Positions 12,682-25,988 of a stretch of 64,000 nucleotides of DNA are shown one piece after another. Origin of the DNA: Liolophura sinensis (taxonomy: Eukaryota; Mollusca; Polyplacophora; Chitonida; Chitonidae); assembly GCF_032854445.1 (NCBI RefSeq), contig NC_088303.1, positions 18,981,501 to 19,045,500 of the forward strand, written 5' to 3'. A program made the translations under genes and the position numbers. How positions within the stretch are numbered: position 1 is the first letter of the stretch; each line of letters starts with the position of its first letter. The notes below the pieces were generated by a model. It saw only the letters and a program-made list of their open reading frames with translations. It was not told the origin of the DNA and searched no databases.

Positions 12682-12989
12682 CTCACACTCACGGTCTTTA
12701 ATCTGGGTCACATTTCCAACAGTTTCTTCTGGACACTTGGACCAAGGCAAAGGACTTTGGAAACTTTGGAAGAAGTAATAAAAGCACCATCCCATGATTG
12801 TGTTGTAATACAGGGCGAGATTGAAGGAGACGACACAACAGGCTAGTCCTAGCCCACCCAGGTACGGGGACACCTGACTGTAGGCCCCCACGGCCCCCAT
12901 TCTTAGTCTCTGTCCCACAGCCAACTCCAGGTAAAACAGCGGGATGCCTTCGATACACAGCATGATGGCATAAGGAATTAGGAAGGCGC
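12682..12989 (-). CDS. SLC6 neutral amino acid transporter, second coding exon (TM2, TM3, start of extracellular loop 2)
   Basis: The acceptor is TCTCCTCAG|GCGCC and the donor GAG|GTGAGT. The exon enters in phase 1 and leaves in phase 0, giving residues 123-225. TM2 runs from AFLIPYAIML into FYLELAVGQ, and the loop motif GQRLRMG (about 148-154) is the conserved SLC6 intracellular loop 1. SPYLGGLGLAC leads into TM3, which contains the family's ALYYNTI segment. YYFFQSFQSPLPW, ending at about 205, is characteristic of the SLC6A15-A20 branch. Extracellular loop 2 starts with a cysteine pair, Cys208 and Cys224, placed where SLC6 proteins form a disulfide, and has an N-glycosylation sequon at Asn215 (NVT). 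Introns of 12.6 kb upstream and 7.5 kb downstream flank the exon. Confidence 0.95.
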
Positions 12990-13159
12990 CTGAGGAGAAA
13001 ATTAACAATAAAGATTCATAATAAAGAAAAATGAAGATGAAATATCAAGATGAGAGTCTCAACGAAACTCGGTGTATGGGTAATCATGTTTTTAGGAACC
13101 AACATTTTCTTCTCTAAGAAAGGTGTAAGGTTCCTGAAGAGATAATCTCAGTAACGACC

Positions 13160-13513
13160 AATATGAACAGAAACCCTGACAATTGGAAACCGAAACCCTA
13201 ATCAATGGATACCGAAACCCTGACCAGTGGATACCGAAACCCTGACAATTGGAAACCGAAACCCTAATCAGTGGATACCGAAACCCTGACCAGTGGATAC
13301 CGAAACCCTGACAATTGGAAACCGAAACCCTAATCAGTGGATACCGAAATCCTGACCAGTGGGTACCGAAACGCTGACCAAATGAAACCGAAACCTTAAC
13401 CAGTGGATACCGAAACCCTGACAAATGGAAACTGAAACCCTGATCAGTGGATACCGAAACCCTGACCAGTGGATAACGAAACCCTGACAATTGGAAACCG
13501 AAACCCTAATCAG
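13160..13513. repeat. Minisatellite, 22-bp unit in 66-bp trimers
   Basis: About 16 copies of CCCTGACCAGTGGATACCGA with AA appended. Three unit variants (ACAATTGGAAACC, AATCAGTGGATACC, ACCAGTGGATACC) repeat in that order, so words such as CCTGACAATT recur at 66-bp steps (13241 and 13307). Because 66 is a multiple of 3, one minus-strand frame stays open with a 22-residue period. The array begins about 170 bp upstream of SLC6 exon 2. Confidence 0.92.
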
Positions 13514-13699
13514 TCGCGTTTGGATTGCAACTGTTCATAACGGCATAATGCAGATATAATGAGCATGGCTGCCTTTACAGTCCCTAGCCCCAGGTTAAGT
13601 GGTATTAGATACAGTTCGAAAATGACGAGCGTTACAGAATTTAACCGAACAGATTGTAATTCAAAGGTCACAAAGTCACAAAAGTCACAGTCACAATCA

Positions 13700-13825
13700 C
13701 AGGGGAAACCAAAAGCCTGACCAATGGAAAGCGATACTATGACCAATTGATACCAAAGCCCATTCCTAATGGAAACCGAAACAGTGACCAACAGAAACCG
13801 AAAGCCTGACCGATGCAAACCGAGA
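13700..13825. repeat. Decayed outlier block of the 22-bp minisatellite
   Basis: Five or six degenerate units (CCTGACCAATGGAAAGCGAT, GACCAACAGAAACCGAAAG) are separated from the main array by about 190 bp of unrelated sequence. Confidence 0.7.
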
Positions 13826-13892
13826 CCATAAGCATTAATCAGTGATAAACCACATGCCGTTCAATTTCTCTGAAGAAACTTTATACGTAGAG

Positions 13893-14712
13893 ATTGATAT
13901 GTATCTATGGTGCCGGCGTATGACAGATTCAGTCAGTAGACTAGGCGAGTAAACGTAAGATTTCACCTAATATTTATCCCTGGTGCTCGGTCTATGACAG
14001 ATTCAGCTAGTAGACTTGGCGAATAAACGTAATATTTGATCTGATATGTATCTCTGGTGCTTGGTCTATGACAGATTCAGTCAGTAGACTAGCTGAATAA
14101 ACATAACATTTCATCTGATATGTATCTCTGGTGCTCGGCCTATGACAGATTCAGCTAGTAGACTAGGTAAATAAACATAAGATTTCATCTGATATGTATC
14201 TCTGGTGCTCGGCCTATGACAGATTCAGCTAGTAGACTAGGTAAATAAACATAAGATTTCATCTGGTATGTATCTCTGGTGCTCGGTCTATGACAGATTC
14301 AGTCAGAACTGTCACAGGTTGGTACCAAGCTAGTCAGAAGACTAAGCGAGCAAACGTAAGTTTTCATCTAATATGCATCTCTGGTGCTCGGTCTATGACA
14401 GATTCAGTCAGAAGACTAGCTGAATAAACATAACATTTCATCTGATATGTATCTCTGGTGCTCGGCCTATGACAGATTCAGCTAGTAGACTAGGTAAATA
14501 AATATAAGATTTCATCTGATATGTATCTCTGGTGCTCGGTCTATGACAGATTCAGTCAGAACTGTCACAGGTTGGTACCAAGCTAGTCAGAAGACTAGGC
14601 GAGCAAACGTAAGTTTTCATCTAATATGTATCTCTGGTGCTCGGTCTATGACAGATTCAGTCAGTAGGCCAGGTGAATAAGATTTCATATGAAATGTATC
14701 TCTGGTTCCCCA
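13893..14712. repeat. Satellite-like array, 74-bp unit with inserted 31-bp segments
   Basis: Ten or so copies of a 74-bp unit containing GTATCTCTGGTGCTCGGYCT, then ATGACAGATTCAGTCAGTAG and ACTAGGTAAATAAACATAAG. Two units (near 14307 and 14560) carry an extra 31 bp: a 26-bp core plus a repeated GTCAG. The two long units are 253 bp apart, equal to three units plus one insert, so this stretch was duplicated as a block. Confidence 0.92.
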
Positions 14713-15404
14713 TGTATAACACACTGACTTAACTATGGTATTAAGCTATACTATCATATGCAAAGATAAAGTCTGAAATCAAAAAAAACAATGATAGTAA
14801 GTGTAGTATTGTGAAAGATTGGGGTTTTCCGCCATAATGACAGTATTACATCCATGTCGTGTGTTGCAGTATGGCGTTGTGACAACTGTGGTTACTGCAC
14901 TGTGGTTATGCACTACAGTTTTACTTCTTTGCTTTAAACCGCCCCGTTTATGACTTTAATCGATTCAAGAAATCAGGCTGAAGCCTGTAACATCATTGCC
15001 GTATGCTCTTCCGTAGTCCATGTACAAGATCCATGAAAAAAAAAAGAGTTAATTAAGATCTGGTAGTGAAAAAAAACATGTGCTTAGACTACCATTCCTT
15101 CTGGTGACGTCGGTGTCCAATTACAAACTGTCAGTATCCAAACAAAACTCATTTTCCTGAATGACACACTGAGTTCCAATTTAATCATCACTACATTTTA
15201 TATGCGGCCAATCTGATTTAAACCTAGCCATAACAAAGGGAGGGTACAGCTGATAGAAAGGAGGGTTGGGGACTAGAGCTGCCCTGTTGCATCATTTTTC
15301 CATCATCTTCGTAGAGCTGCAGTAGCATATAATATTTCTCTAGTATGTGAAACATTTGGGTGAGAGTTAAATTAATTTAAACTTGGCGTATGGTTAGGAG
15401 ATCA

Positions 15405-15483
15405 CAATAATGCTAGCCGCCGTCTTTCAAGTGAGGTGTTCTTCATCACGGCGTAAAACACCAACCAGATAAATAAGTAAATA
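15405..15483 (+). mobile_element. V-SINE-like tail fragment
   Basis: ATAATGCTAGCCGCCGTC, then CACGGCGTAAAACACCAACC and an AAATAA tail. 5'-truncated and diverged. Confidence 0.8.
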
Positions 15484-15789
15484 TAAGTTACCATGCCAGG
15501 ATGGTAAACACCCGTAAGTTTCATTGCGGTTGTGAGATCCTTTAATTCGTGATTAAGAAAAAAGGTATTATGTCATATTCCACCATTAAGGGGCAAAAAG
15601 ACAGTCAATTTTACACTGGCGGGCAAAATTGAGTCACAACTGTCTTACTTTGGTTTTTCTCAAGACCTCGTAATGCAATCAGTATGACTGATTTCTGGAA
15701 GTTGGTCCGTAGTCCTAAGAGGCTCTAAATTGACACTGAATGATTGCTGCGAATGTTTCCCACTGTGTTATACACACCAGTGTTTAGAA

Positions 15790-15965
15790 GTGAAAGACAA
15801 ATGGTAAGGCGCCACATGAGGTGCGGGTTCAAACCCAGCCTTGAATAGGGAATTTGTATTTATCCCGCTTTCACTTCGTGATCGGGCCTTGATGACAATA
15901 AGCGCTCGTGTGACCATTTGTCTTCCACCGGTATGTTCTGCATATTTATACGTCACATGCACGTG
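15790..15965 (+). mobile_element. SINE-like repeat with tRNA B-box, copy 1
   Basis: Contains ACATGAGGTGCGGGTTCAAA followed by CCC, matching the pol III B box GGTTCRANNCC, and then GGGAATTTGTA, CTTGATGACAAT and GCATATTTATACGTCACATG. The same order of words recurs at 28568-28745. Confidence 0.6.
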
Positions 15966-18900
15966 GACAAGTTTGTCAGTAATTTTCTAAAGGTCTGTAT
16001 TCTACCCCTGCAATCTTATTTCTTCTACCCATGGATTAAAACGGACCGCCTTCGTATAAGTGAAAAAGTATGCCATTTAGCACTATTCTTGATGTGACGG
16101 ATTCCTCCATGGGAGGAAAAGCACCAAACAGTGTTGGCCACGAAGGTACGAGTGTCTGCTCATACTTGTATTTTCTCGCGTGTAGCATAGAAATTGTGTC
16201 AGTACTTTGTGCAGGGTTGAAGCCTCATGCCTGGTGTCTTCGATATGCCTTTATAGTGAGGCAGCATCGTGTATTTGTCGGCTCTGAAGCCCGGCTGCTA
16301 CATGGAGACGCCGTCAGATTTGATAGTGCTTTTTCATTGATAACAGGTTGCAATTCGATTTCATTAACTTATGTATAAGGTTATAACGTTAACTAATATG
16401 ATATTTTCTTTGGTGAAATTAGACGATTTGTGCAAGGGGTGATTTAGGAGGATCAAAGCGTATCTGCCAGCCATTTCTGTAACCGGGGTTAAACTAACCC
16501 TGCGCGACGGGACTGGTGACCTATGATATTTTCAACAAAATTTATACCTCCGGCTCTTCAACAGTGAAGTAGGTCATTCCGCATCGATCTAAATACGAGA
16601 TGAAGCATGAATGTACATCTTGTGACGGGAATGTAGGCCTGTTCTGAGGAACAAAGAACCAAAACCTTGGAAAGGTCGAAGCTTAGGAAACTATAAGTTC
16701 TGACGGTGACCTCCGCATATAATTTTCCACGTAGGTTAATGAACCCGTGGGTGCCTCTGATAATGGAGTCTCCGGGGTGTGCAGGATAACCATGTAATTA
16801 TTGTAGATACTTAGGGGATATGACCAGAACACTGTATAAACGTATAACAGACCACAAAGCTACCAAGAGAGTTCAATTTAAACCCGATATATGTGCAGCA
16901 TAATGGCTGGTTTGATTCCAGTCGTAATTTACCACTCACACAAGATCAGAACACCAGATTAATTGATGCCATTGGGTTACTAGTTATGAGGACCAGAACC
17001 AACCCAGTGGCTTGTCCAAAGTGCACTTGCACTAGATTACTACATGGTCGTGCAATGGCATGGTATATGACGCACTGGAATGTCAAATTTAAATCACACG
17101 AATGCAAATACTTATTTAGTCGGCTTCTGGTATGCTCTAGCTGTTAGAGAATGTATTCATATAAGAAGACCTATAAGGTATAGAAAAGTTACACAGTTGC
17201 TATGCTTGTAAGGAATTAGTTACATCATAAAAAAAAACAATTAACGCATGTAAGATAAGTATTTCGCCTGCACTCCAAAGACTTGGATCTGGGACAATGG
17301 CATATATGGTATAGACTCTTAGCAAATTATTGATTTTCATTTCTATATTTCTGGAAAATCAGTTTTCATAATAAAAAACGTTCTTCCCATTTAAAAATAA
17401 GTGGACCAATCCTTAGGCGAACCTTTACCTGTCAGCCAGGAGCTATAATTTCCGCATGTGAAAGGCTTCGAATTAAAACATGTCCTTTGATGCCAATCGA
17501 AATGTCCTAAGATGTCTTCATTTGGTATTGATTTTGAAGACGTACCTCGTATTTGTTTTCTCTAATTGGATATCAGTGCGTTAGGAGATCCATGCGGCCA
17601 TGCCAACCATTAACACTTTGTCTTAATCAACGGAAAGATACAGGGTCTTGCATTCCACACAAAAACATTTACAATTCACGTAGGTTCATGAGAGGTCATC
17701 TCCAACGGAATAATACATATACTCTCTCTTGATAATCCATCATTGGACATATCCAATATATCTCAGTAATGCTCTGCCATCCCGTGACGTCAGCAAAAGT
17801 GAGAATTAACATCGGCTCTGGACAATTGCCAAGTCAATAAATCTTATACATATGGTACGGGGAGTGCGAACTGGGATATCCTAGTATCATTCAACCAACC
17901 CTTTGAGGCAAAATATAGCATCTATTGATCAATCCGTACTACGCGCTCATACCCATTACTGGACATTCAGTACTGTTTACAAAACGGTAGCGACATCCAT
18001 GGTACGGTATACACTGGGTATGTAGAGGACAACAGGGCTGAGAAATATCCATAACGTACAAGCAAGCTGTAGTAATCGTACAGCATCAGTCCTTTAGTCT
18101 GGGCGTTTCATCAGCGCTAGTTTGGCTTTGGTCGTTGTTGGACATCAGTCACAACAAAAACCACACTATGAGACTAAGTCTATAAATATGTGCGTAGATG
18201 CTAGCCCTCTATCCAAAAGGTGTTAACGAACATGCACATCAGGTTGGCATATATTTGGTGGATTCGGTGTGAATCAGGTGATTCATAAGGTAAAAACACA
18301 TCTAGCTAAAATGTTTTCACGTTCGGTCAAATGTTATTTTTTTTTAGTGTTTGCCAAAACGGAAACCAGAGTATGTGCCTTAAGACCAGGCTTTGGGACA
18401 GCTTTGACGTCACAGCGATGAAGCCTCCATCCATAGCTAAGCCGCGTGTGGCAATAACTTGAACTGGCTGAGCCTCAAATAAAGACAGATTGACAAACTG
18501 CCAGCAGCAGGTGGTGCAAGAGCGCAGTCTACCAACCAACAGAATTCCATTAGGCAGCTTAAGATTCCTCGGCCATCTCTACAGCGAATTCCCAAACCGT
18601 CATCAAATTCAGCAATACCGGCGCTGATTTAGCGAGTAGTCCCGCAGACAGACTATACTGAATAAGGGATGGGTTTTTACGTATGAATGAGATATTCTAT
18701 GGGATGAAAATATAGGCCTACAGCATGGAGATTTTTTTCCAGTAACACTGAAATTGTCTTGGGTTATTTATAGAGTCTTGAACTCGAGGCTTCACAGTTA
18801 TATGTAACTCTATACATTATCAGAATTAAATGTGTCAATGTAGAAGAATGACCAGATCGTAACTGACGACAACAAATACTCTGTCTTGTGTAAGATAACC

Positions 18901-21900
18901 ATCAAATGTGCTATCTTTTTAGTTACTTCATCATTTAAATTACAGGCTTTACATAGTTACATAAAGACTATCGTAAATAATTTAGACAATAATCTTTTAC
19001 TGGGAAGCATTTAAATTAAAATGTTTACTGTTTCAACACGTTGCACGCTTTACATGAAAACCGGAAGCTCCTTTGGTGCATTTTTGAAGGCCATTCGACT
19101 GTAATTTCAATGTTGATTTATTTTTGTGTTTCGCGTCGCCCTGGTTTACACGAATACAAATCTCTAAGCTGTCCAAAATGGAAAAGCGTCTCATCTGGAA
19201 GGCGTTTCAGATCCTGTCATGTAGTTCACCACTCAAGATACGGAAGTAAATTGAGGGCCAATAAATATAACATGATGGGAACGAAAATAACTGTGGTAGT
19301 TAAATAACTTCAGAGCGTGACTGGCTTATCCCATTCTGTAGATCATTCATTGCCCATGGTGCTTGGAATAACCATCAGCGCCTTTAACGACAGGCCACGA
19401 AGCATATTATGTTTCCATTCCTTTCTCCCAAGAGACATAAAGCCAGTTTCACATTCAAAGATATCCGATTGCCTCCTGACAATGCTTGTTCTAAGTCTGC
19501 TACAGATTTTACTTCAGTCCTAGCTGAAGATTTATGCCCAGGTTTCACCTTTTTAAAACTGTTTTTTTCTTTTCATTCAAAACTTTGTGATGTTCTCGCA
19601 TTATAAGATTAAGGTAGGGTTGAAATTGTAGTAGAGTTTGTCAGTTTTATCTGATGCTCGCCCTGTGGACAATGCCCGGTTGCACTGTAAGATCAGCCAA
19701 CAGCTCTTGCCCATAAATGGCTATATGGGTCTGTTTCGGAGCTTGAGCCGTTCTCCGAAATGACACCCCAATTGATTTCCCATTAGAGTATTATATTCGC
19801 CAGTAATCTGTTATCCATTCCGAATACAAATACATTGAAGCAGAAATAATCAGTAATCGATCAAAATGATACTTTTTCAGTGTCAGGATATTTGAAAACA
19901 AAACAGTTTGCACATAAAAAAATGGAAACATTCCGAGTAAAGACATGCGTTTGACATTTATTTGTCTTTCTTCATAAAAAGATATATGATCCGCAAGGAA
20001 ATTATGTCCATCAAAACCATATAGACCCGACCATTCCCAGTTACCCGCCCCCTAACCATGCAACCGCGTATGACGTGTTAGTGGATTTAATAGCTATTCC
20101 AACGAAAAACCAATGCCCTAAGCTCTTCGTGACGTTTTCATCAACCCGCCTTCAGTTTGTGTTTAGAACATATCCAGAAATGCATCAATGAAATTATTCG
20201 CAGCGGAGTATTCCTTTCTTCATTAAGACATCGATTGTTTCGGTTGGCTTTGAGCCAGGGATACGTCTGCGAGCTGCTCCGCTGCTAACATAAGGTCACT
20301 ACTCTATCGCCTACGGTCGATAGTGTTGTGGGCGGAAGATTACGCGTGTCTTCCCCTGCTTCAACCGAGCAGAGCTTTGTTTCATTCAGCTATTGTCCGA
20401 ACATTACCCTCTGACGTCACAAGTCAAGCGTTATGAATATTAAGAGACGAAGTCTGTGAATTGGGTAAATGTTGGTTATTGCACTTTTGGTAAGGTCAGT
20501 ATGTGTTCTGTTGGTTGATTGGTGTAAAAGCTATGACCAATAATTTTTCACTCATACGTCTGAAATCAGTTTTATAGTACGAAGAAACAAGTCTTGTAAT
20601 GAATGCAATGTTTTCGACTGGAAATGAGTGATGTATTTGTAAGTGCACACTGTGCCCACCAGTTTTTGTTAAAGCGCATTCAGGCCCTTCTTTGCTCTAC
20701 GCAATGTTGGACTGTAGTGAAATCGCTTTGGTGTCGTTAATTCCATTGACATAGCACAAGGCTGTGGGATAACAGTGTAAAGAAACACTTCGTAAAGTTA
20801 TACGCTCCTCCCAGCGGCAGTAATGGAAGATAATGATTAAATGGTTCCCTCAAGTCTCGATATAATGGCAAAATCGGACACTGTTAATAGGAAGATGCCA
20901 TTATTGACTATGTATTTATCGAGATAGGATCTCTTTCTGACGATATCTCTGTTGATTAAATTGATTAGCTGGGTTAACTTTGGAACAGTGCCGGTACGTC
21001 CGATAGCATGCATGTAACAGTGCTCAGTAAGCAAACTATTGTATCCCCTCAGTCGGCTCACAGAGTCAGTAATGTTTGGAACGCGTGTCAAATATATCTG
21101 TCATAAATTAAATGAAACACACTTAGGTGTGAAGATTATACTGTTGAAAGCCTACCCATTGTATTTCTCATTAGATTTCGTCTGACGAGCCCATATAGAA
21201 ACAGCTATTGTCTGCAGACGCCGTTGTCTGTCTCATGGGAAATCTGCACCAAAGCGTTATGCATATTATTTGCAGATCCTTGAGGAAGAGGTAGCCAAAT
21301 ATCTGTTCTACACGACGAATAAAGGTAAAGGAATCGTTATCTCGAATTTTACGCTTAGGGGTAAATTTGAGATCCGAATTTTTTGGCAGACGGTCACGAA
21401 AAGCAGGCATATGTCGACTTGGGAACTGTTTCCGACGAGACCGTAGAAACCAACGACATGATTGTCGAAATGGGTGCGGTATCTTATAATCTGTTTAACC
21501 CGACTCCATCGATGAGACGGCGACCTCAACAATTTTTAGTCGCTGTATTTCGTCATATAAGAAATTAGAGTGAAGGGGAAAGTTCTGTTCTCAGTGGTGC
21601 GACATTTGAATGCAAGCAGGTACTGTATTTTCCATTATCGTAGATTTCTCGAGTTCAACAGCGAAGGCTTTTTAAGGCTGTGTGGCCTTCTACTGAAAAG
21701 AAATCACTCTGTACAGGAATGACGGTTTAAAAATCCCTATACAAACAAAAATAACATTCCGAAAATGTCACCGACCTGAAAACAAAAGCGTCATATCGAT
21801 GGGCTACGTTCACTATCATCGTCATCCATGGCCATTGCTATATCATCCCTGACAAGTAACATTCACGTGGCTGAACAAAAATGAAAACTTGCGCATGCGC

Positions 21901-24214
21901 AGTGACGACCTTTGAGATGCTTCATATTGATTCAGGCGAGTTCCGTCCTCGGTTCAGAACTGCTTTTCTCAAACTGCCTAATGGTGAAGAGTGGTGATTT
22001 ATGAAAATGAAACCGTGAACTTTGAAAGGCTCTCACACTTTCAAGAGATGTCTTACGAGTTCATTTTTCTCTGAAAAACAAAGAGAGGCACTGGAAAGCA
22101 AGGTTAACCGAAACACTCTGTGCAAAGCCACAATATATAACCAGCTGCGGGATTATATTAGCCAACCAATGACTACAAACTATACTATACTGTGATGCAC
22201 GACTGGCAATTTACCTGAAAACGAACACTCTATCTATTTCATACTTCAATGTGTACAGTTTGATTCACAACGCTACACGCACGTCATTCAACCACTTTTT
22301 CAGTTGTCTGAATACAGATCAATTTAGAAGAAGAAAGAATGGTTTTCCAGTTTCAAATAAGTCACAAATCAAAGACATTGGTATAACTAGACTGTGTTCA
22401 GAACATGTCCGATTCGCTCCACACGAAACTCTTGATGTCAGAGCTGCCGTTGCGCGGGGTGTGATAGTCACACTACTGGTGTTTTTTCTTGCCCCTAGTA
22501 TAAGTGCTCTGTGCCCCTGGGGAGTCATTCCGTCTGCTAATACGTCGCCTACGTGTATCAGGTCTTCGCCACGTGGGATCGCCACGCAACCACTGCTCCG
22601 CAGCTCACGGATTCCATTAGCAACTGTAAACACAGCAGCATACCATGCTTAATGTCTCCATGGATGACCTGTCCATTCCTTAACAACTAAAGCGCGCCAT
22701 CAACACAGTGAAGAGACAATGTAACACAGTTTTACCTTGCTCATCAGGAAAGCCACAGGCACTCTAGATTTACGATTTCTGCCAACAAGCAATTTTAGAC
22801 GTACAATATCATGGGGCGGAAGCATGTGTGAAAACACATTTCCGGAAGACAGCTACCTCTGGGGTATTGAGGACCAAAAGTCCGCGTTTTGTAAATACAC
22901 GGGTATGTAATAAACAAATAATATAATAAATATACGATCAGGAATTTTCATGTATAAATAATGATCTCTGGTGAAAAGTATTGCGCCTGTCAGTTGGGTT
23001 TATTGCTGGAATGGTTCTTGGAACAGTGCCGAGAGATGACAGTTAACAGAGCCTGGGCACACTCAACAGCCGGTGGGGTGACGCCAATAAAAGCGGTACG
23101 CAGAATATGAGGGTTAATCTTAAGATCCAGCATAACGATGGCTCTCCATCACGTTCTATTGGCCGCGATCATGCAGCAGTCAATGTACCGAGAACATCTT
23201 CAGCGAGGACAGTGCATCAATAATCGTTCACCACTTAGGCTACAAATGATGTGTGGCGGCTTGAACCAGTTAACGATGTTCGCTTACTGAGAATCTCAAT
23301 TAACAACCAGCACATTAGCTAGGCTTCTGTGGCACACACGGTCTCTTTGCAATTATCCTAATCAATCCAAGCACAAGTCACCAAAACGCCTTCTTCAGTT
23401 ACAGATTGGTTCTGATAACGGTGAAAAAGTTTAAATCGAACATTTTAAAGGAAAAGACCAAGAAAGTTAATAAGCTGGCATCGGGGTTTTAGAACGAAAA
23501 ATGCTCAGCAAGTATATGTTGCATTTTGTTTTTAAACATATTTATTTGAATCCAAACTCCAACAATGGAGATTTTCCAGTCCGCTGAAATGTAACATTAT
23601 TTTGCCGGGTCATATTATTTTGTGCAGTCTGAATAATCAAAGTGCTTTGTCCCTCTTTTGTAGTTCAGTCCAGATTTTGTGTGAAGTGGTCTCTCTTTTT
23701 GGGGGTTTTGTATGGAATAAGCTCCTGAAATAAATTTTCCGTAGTTAAAGTGTAAATAAAGTTTGGCAATCGCAGGTAGTTGGCTATGGTGTGAAATTTA
23801 CAGAATTAGGAAGCACCACGATTCACTTTAGAGTGTGGCAATATATTACACGTCTATACAGTGTAGTTCAGCCAGGTGAGATGCCCACCAGAGCCCCGTT
23901 TTAAGCGTAACGCTGCGCCAAACGTAACTGCCATGTCGACGCTACTCTACCGTATCTTTCATCGTCATAGTTACGTTTGTGGTAATTAGTTACACCGCAG
24001 GATAGTCTCTAGCAAACAGCACTTTCCTTCACTTGTAAGATAAACCCTTAAAGGTAATTATAGCGCTGAACTCTTCATCTCTTCACTTCTCTAAGAGCTG
24101 TACGTTCTACTTGACAGGACCTTTAAATAGGGATGACAAACAGTATATACGATCACGCACGTAATAGCTACAGTATGGAGATGTATGATATCAGGCAACT
24201 CATGAATTTGAACT

Positions 24215-24945
24215 TGACCTATGAAAGCTGGAAGTTGTTTCTTGTATTAACCAAAGCTAATTAATGCTTTTAAATTAGGCAAAGCTGAAGACTGTGCGTT
24301 ATGATGCAAGATTGGGTCTTTGTTTCGTATGCTTTAAATCCCAAGCTTGTTTCTGCATAATGTAAAGCTGAAAGTTGTTTCTTTTTCTATTATTTAAAAT
24401 TAAATATATATCTGTGTAGTACAAAATTGAAACTTTAAATCGTTCAAATCTGAAGATTCTGTTTGGATAAAGTATAGCTGTAGTTTGTTTGGCATTATTC
24501 AAACCTGAGAGTTATTTCTGTCTTATAACCAGTTGAGGGTTATTTCTGTCTTATAACCAGCTGAGGGTTGCATTGTTTTTGTTTTTGTTATAAAGATAAC
24601 AGATGTGGTTTTATTATACAAAGTTAAATGTTGTTTTCATATGATGCAAAACTATGTTTTTGTATCATTGTTTGCTTGGTATTACTCAAAGCTGAAAGAT
24701 GTTTTTGTATTGTGCATATCTAAAAACGGTGTATGGATTACATGTATGTAAAGCTGATAATGGTTTTTGTAATTATAAATGTAAGTGTGAAGGTTGTGTA
24801 GTGTTAAGCACGCATGTTTTTGTACCAGGTAAATCCAAAGGTGGTAATTGCAAGTATACGACAATAAAGGTTGCCTAAAGTCAAGCAAAGACGATTTATG
24901 TTTTGAAGTACGCTACATTGAAGGTTGTTTGATAACAATCTGGTT
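24215..24945. repeat. Decayed AT-rich minisatellite, ~30-38-bp unit
   Basis: Recurring words CAAAGCTGAAAGTTGTTT, TTTTTGTATTATGC and TATAACCAGYTGAGGGTT, with irregular spacing. The three short minus-strand frames here are by-products. Confidence 0.65.
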
Positions 24946-25621
24946 GTATCAAGCTCTGAGTGACACAACAGGCAATTCATAAACATACTGCCCTTGGCTA
25001 ATACTGTCGCTGGTTCGAAAGCACATGTTATTTACTCAGTTGTGGCATGCATCAGATAACGTGGTTAAAGACTGAGTGCCGTCATACGTGAACATGTTTA
25101 ACATTCTAGAGTAAATCAGTAAGACAATATAGTCAAAGAAAACAGCATGTGTCGAAAATTTACCCTTTGATTAGATTTTACCATGCGAGATCAAAATGAA
25201 AGAACAATTTACCACATGTATCAAATCATATCAAAACAAGCACGTTAATGTTTGCAACCCTGCTCAGAAAAGAATGAGTATCATGTATATAGCATGCATA
25301 CAATATAGTATATACTCTTGCATAATACCACACTGAAATAAAAATGATCGTGCACCAACTGAAATACAATTCTTGGTCCACAAAACTGCTTCATTATCGT
25401 ACAGTCGACGCTAATGATATATCTATTAATATTGAATATTACTCTCACATACACCTGAAACGACTGATTGATTGAGTGTCAGATTGGTTTACATTTTACA
25501 CCATACTCATTAATTTTTCATTTATACGTTGGCGATCAGGTTTGTGGGTCACCTCACCACCATCTTACAATGTTGCAAACAAACATACATGACTACTGCA
25601 TTAATTTTTCAGGTGACTTAC

Positions 25622-25988
25622 CTCCTCCATTCTTCTGTGTCAGGTAGGGAAATCTCCACACATTGCCCAATCCGACTGCATAGCCAATGAGAGAGAGGAT
25701 GAACTGAAATCTGTTGTCCCAGGCATCTCTCTCTTCACCAGTGTGACGATTCAGCTTTCGCTCCAAATCTATCCTCAGCAGGTTGGCCGTAGACGCCCCG
25801 CCGGATGTATCCTCACCAATATTGTAAGTACTGCCGTAACCCATTGCCGAAGGATTACTCATGGAGCGTTTTAGATCGGAATGGTCGGCAGCTTGCGAGC
25901 GAAATGGAACCGTCAGGTAGTTCATCTCTATCTGATCCTGCTCATCCAAAGGCTGTTGTGGAGAAGGAAGGTCGTTTGACTTTTCCAT
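25622..25988 (-). CDS. SLC6 neutral amino acid transporter, first coding exon (N-terminus and TM1)
   Basis: This exon encodes the cytosolic N-terminus and first membrane helix of a sodium-coupled SLC6 symporter that would import neutral amino acids at the plasma membrane. The ATG at 25988 is the first in its frame, with an in-frame TAA 27 bases upstream. Residues 1-92 are polar and rich in Ser, Asp and Gln. TM1 is about residues 95-116 and carries the family hallmark [11 protein letters not shown] followed by QKNGGG; Asn109 lies where SLC6/LeuT proteins bind sodium. The exon ends GGAG|GTAAGT in phase 1 and joins the exon at 12989 to complete NGGGAFLIPY. The residues encoded by the next exons resemble SLC6A15, A18 and A20 most closely, so I place the gene in the B0AT/SIT1/NTT4 branch. 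The exact orthologue is not decided. Any 5' non-coding exon and the promoter were not identified. Confidence 0.93.

Larger units (their letters stand above)
12990..25621 (-). other. SLC6 intron 1
   Basis: This is the 12.6-kb GT-AG intron between coding exons 1 and 2. It holds the 22-bp and 74-bp arrays, a V-SINE tail at 15.4 kb, a SINE-like repeat at 15.8 kb and a decayed array at 24.2-24.9 kb. I see no gene between 16.0 and 24.2 kb: frames near 16.1, 21.2-21.5 and 22.3-22.6 kb lack family features, and the last is open on both strands. Confidence 0.8.

Noticed and set aside
12607-12958. Frames at 12607-12846 (+) and 12698-12958 (-)
   Set aside because: Shadows of SLC6 exon 2, whose correct minus-strand frame matches the transporter family.
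22251-22652. 133-codon plus frame and 104-codon minus frame over the same GC-richer segment
   Set aside because: Both strands are open, neither resembles a known family, and no splice sites support an exon.
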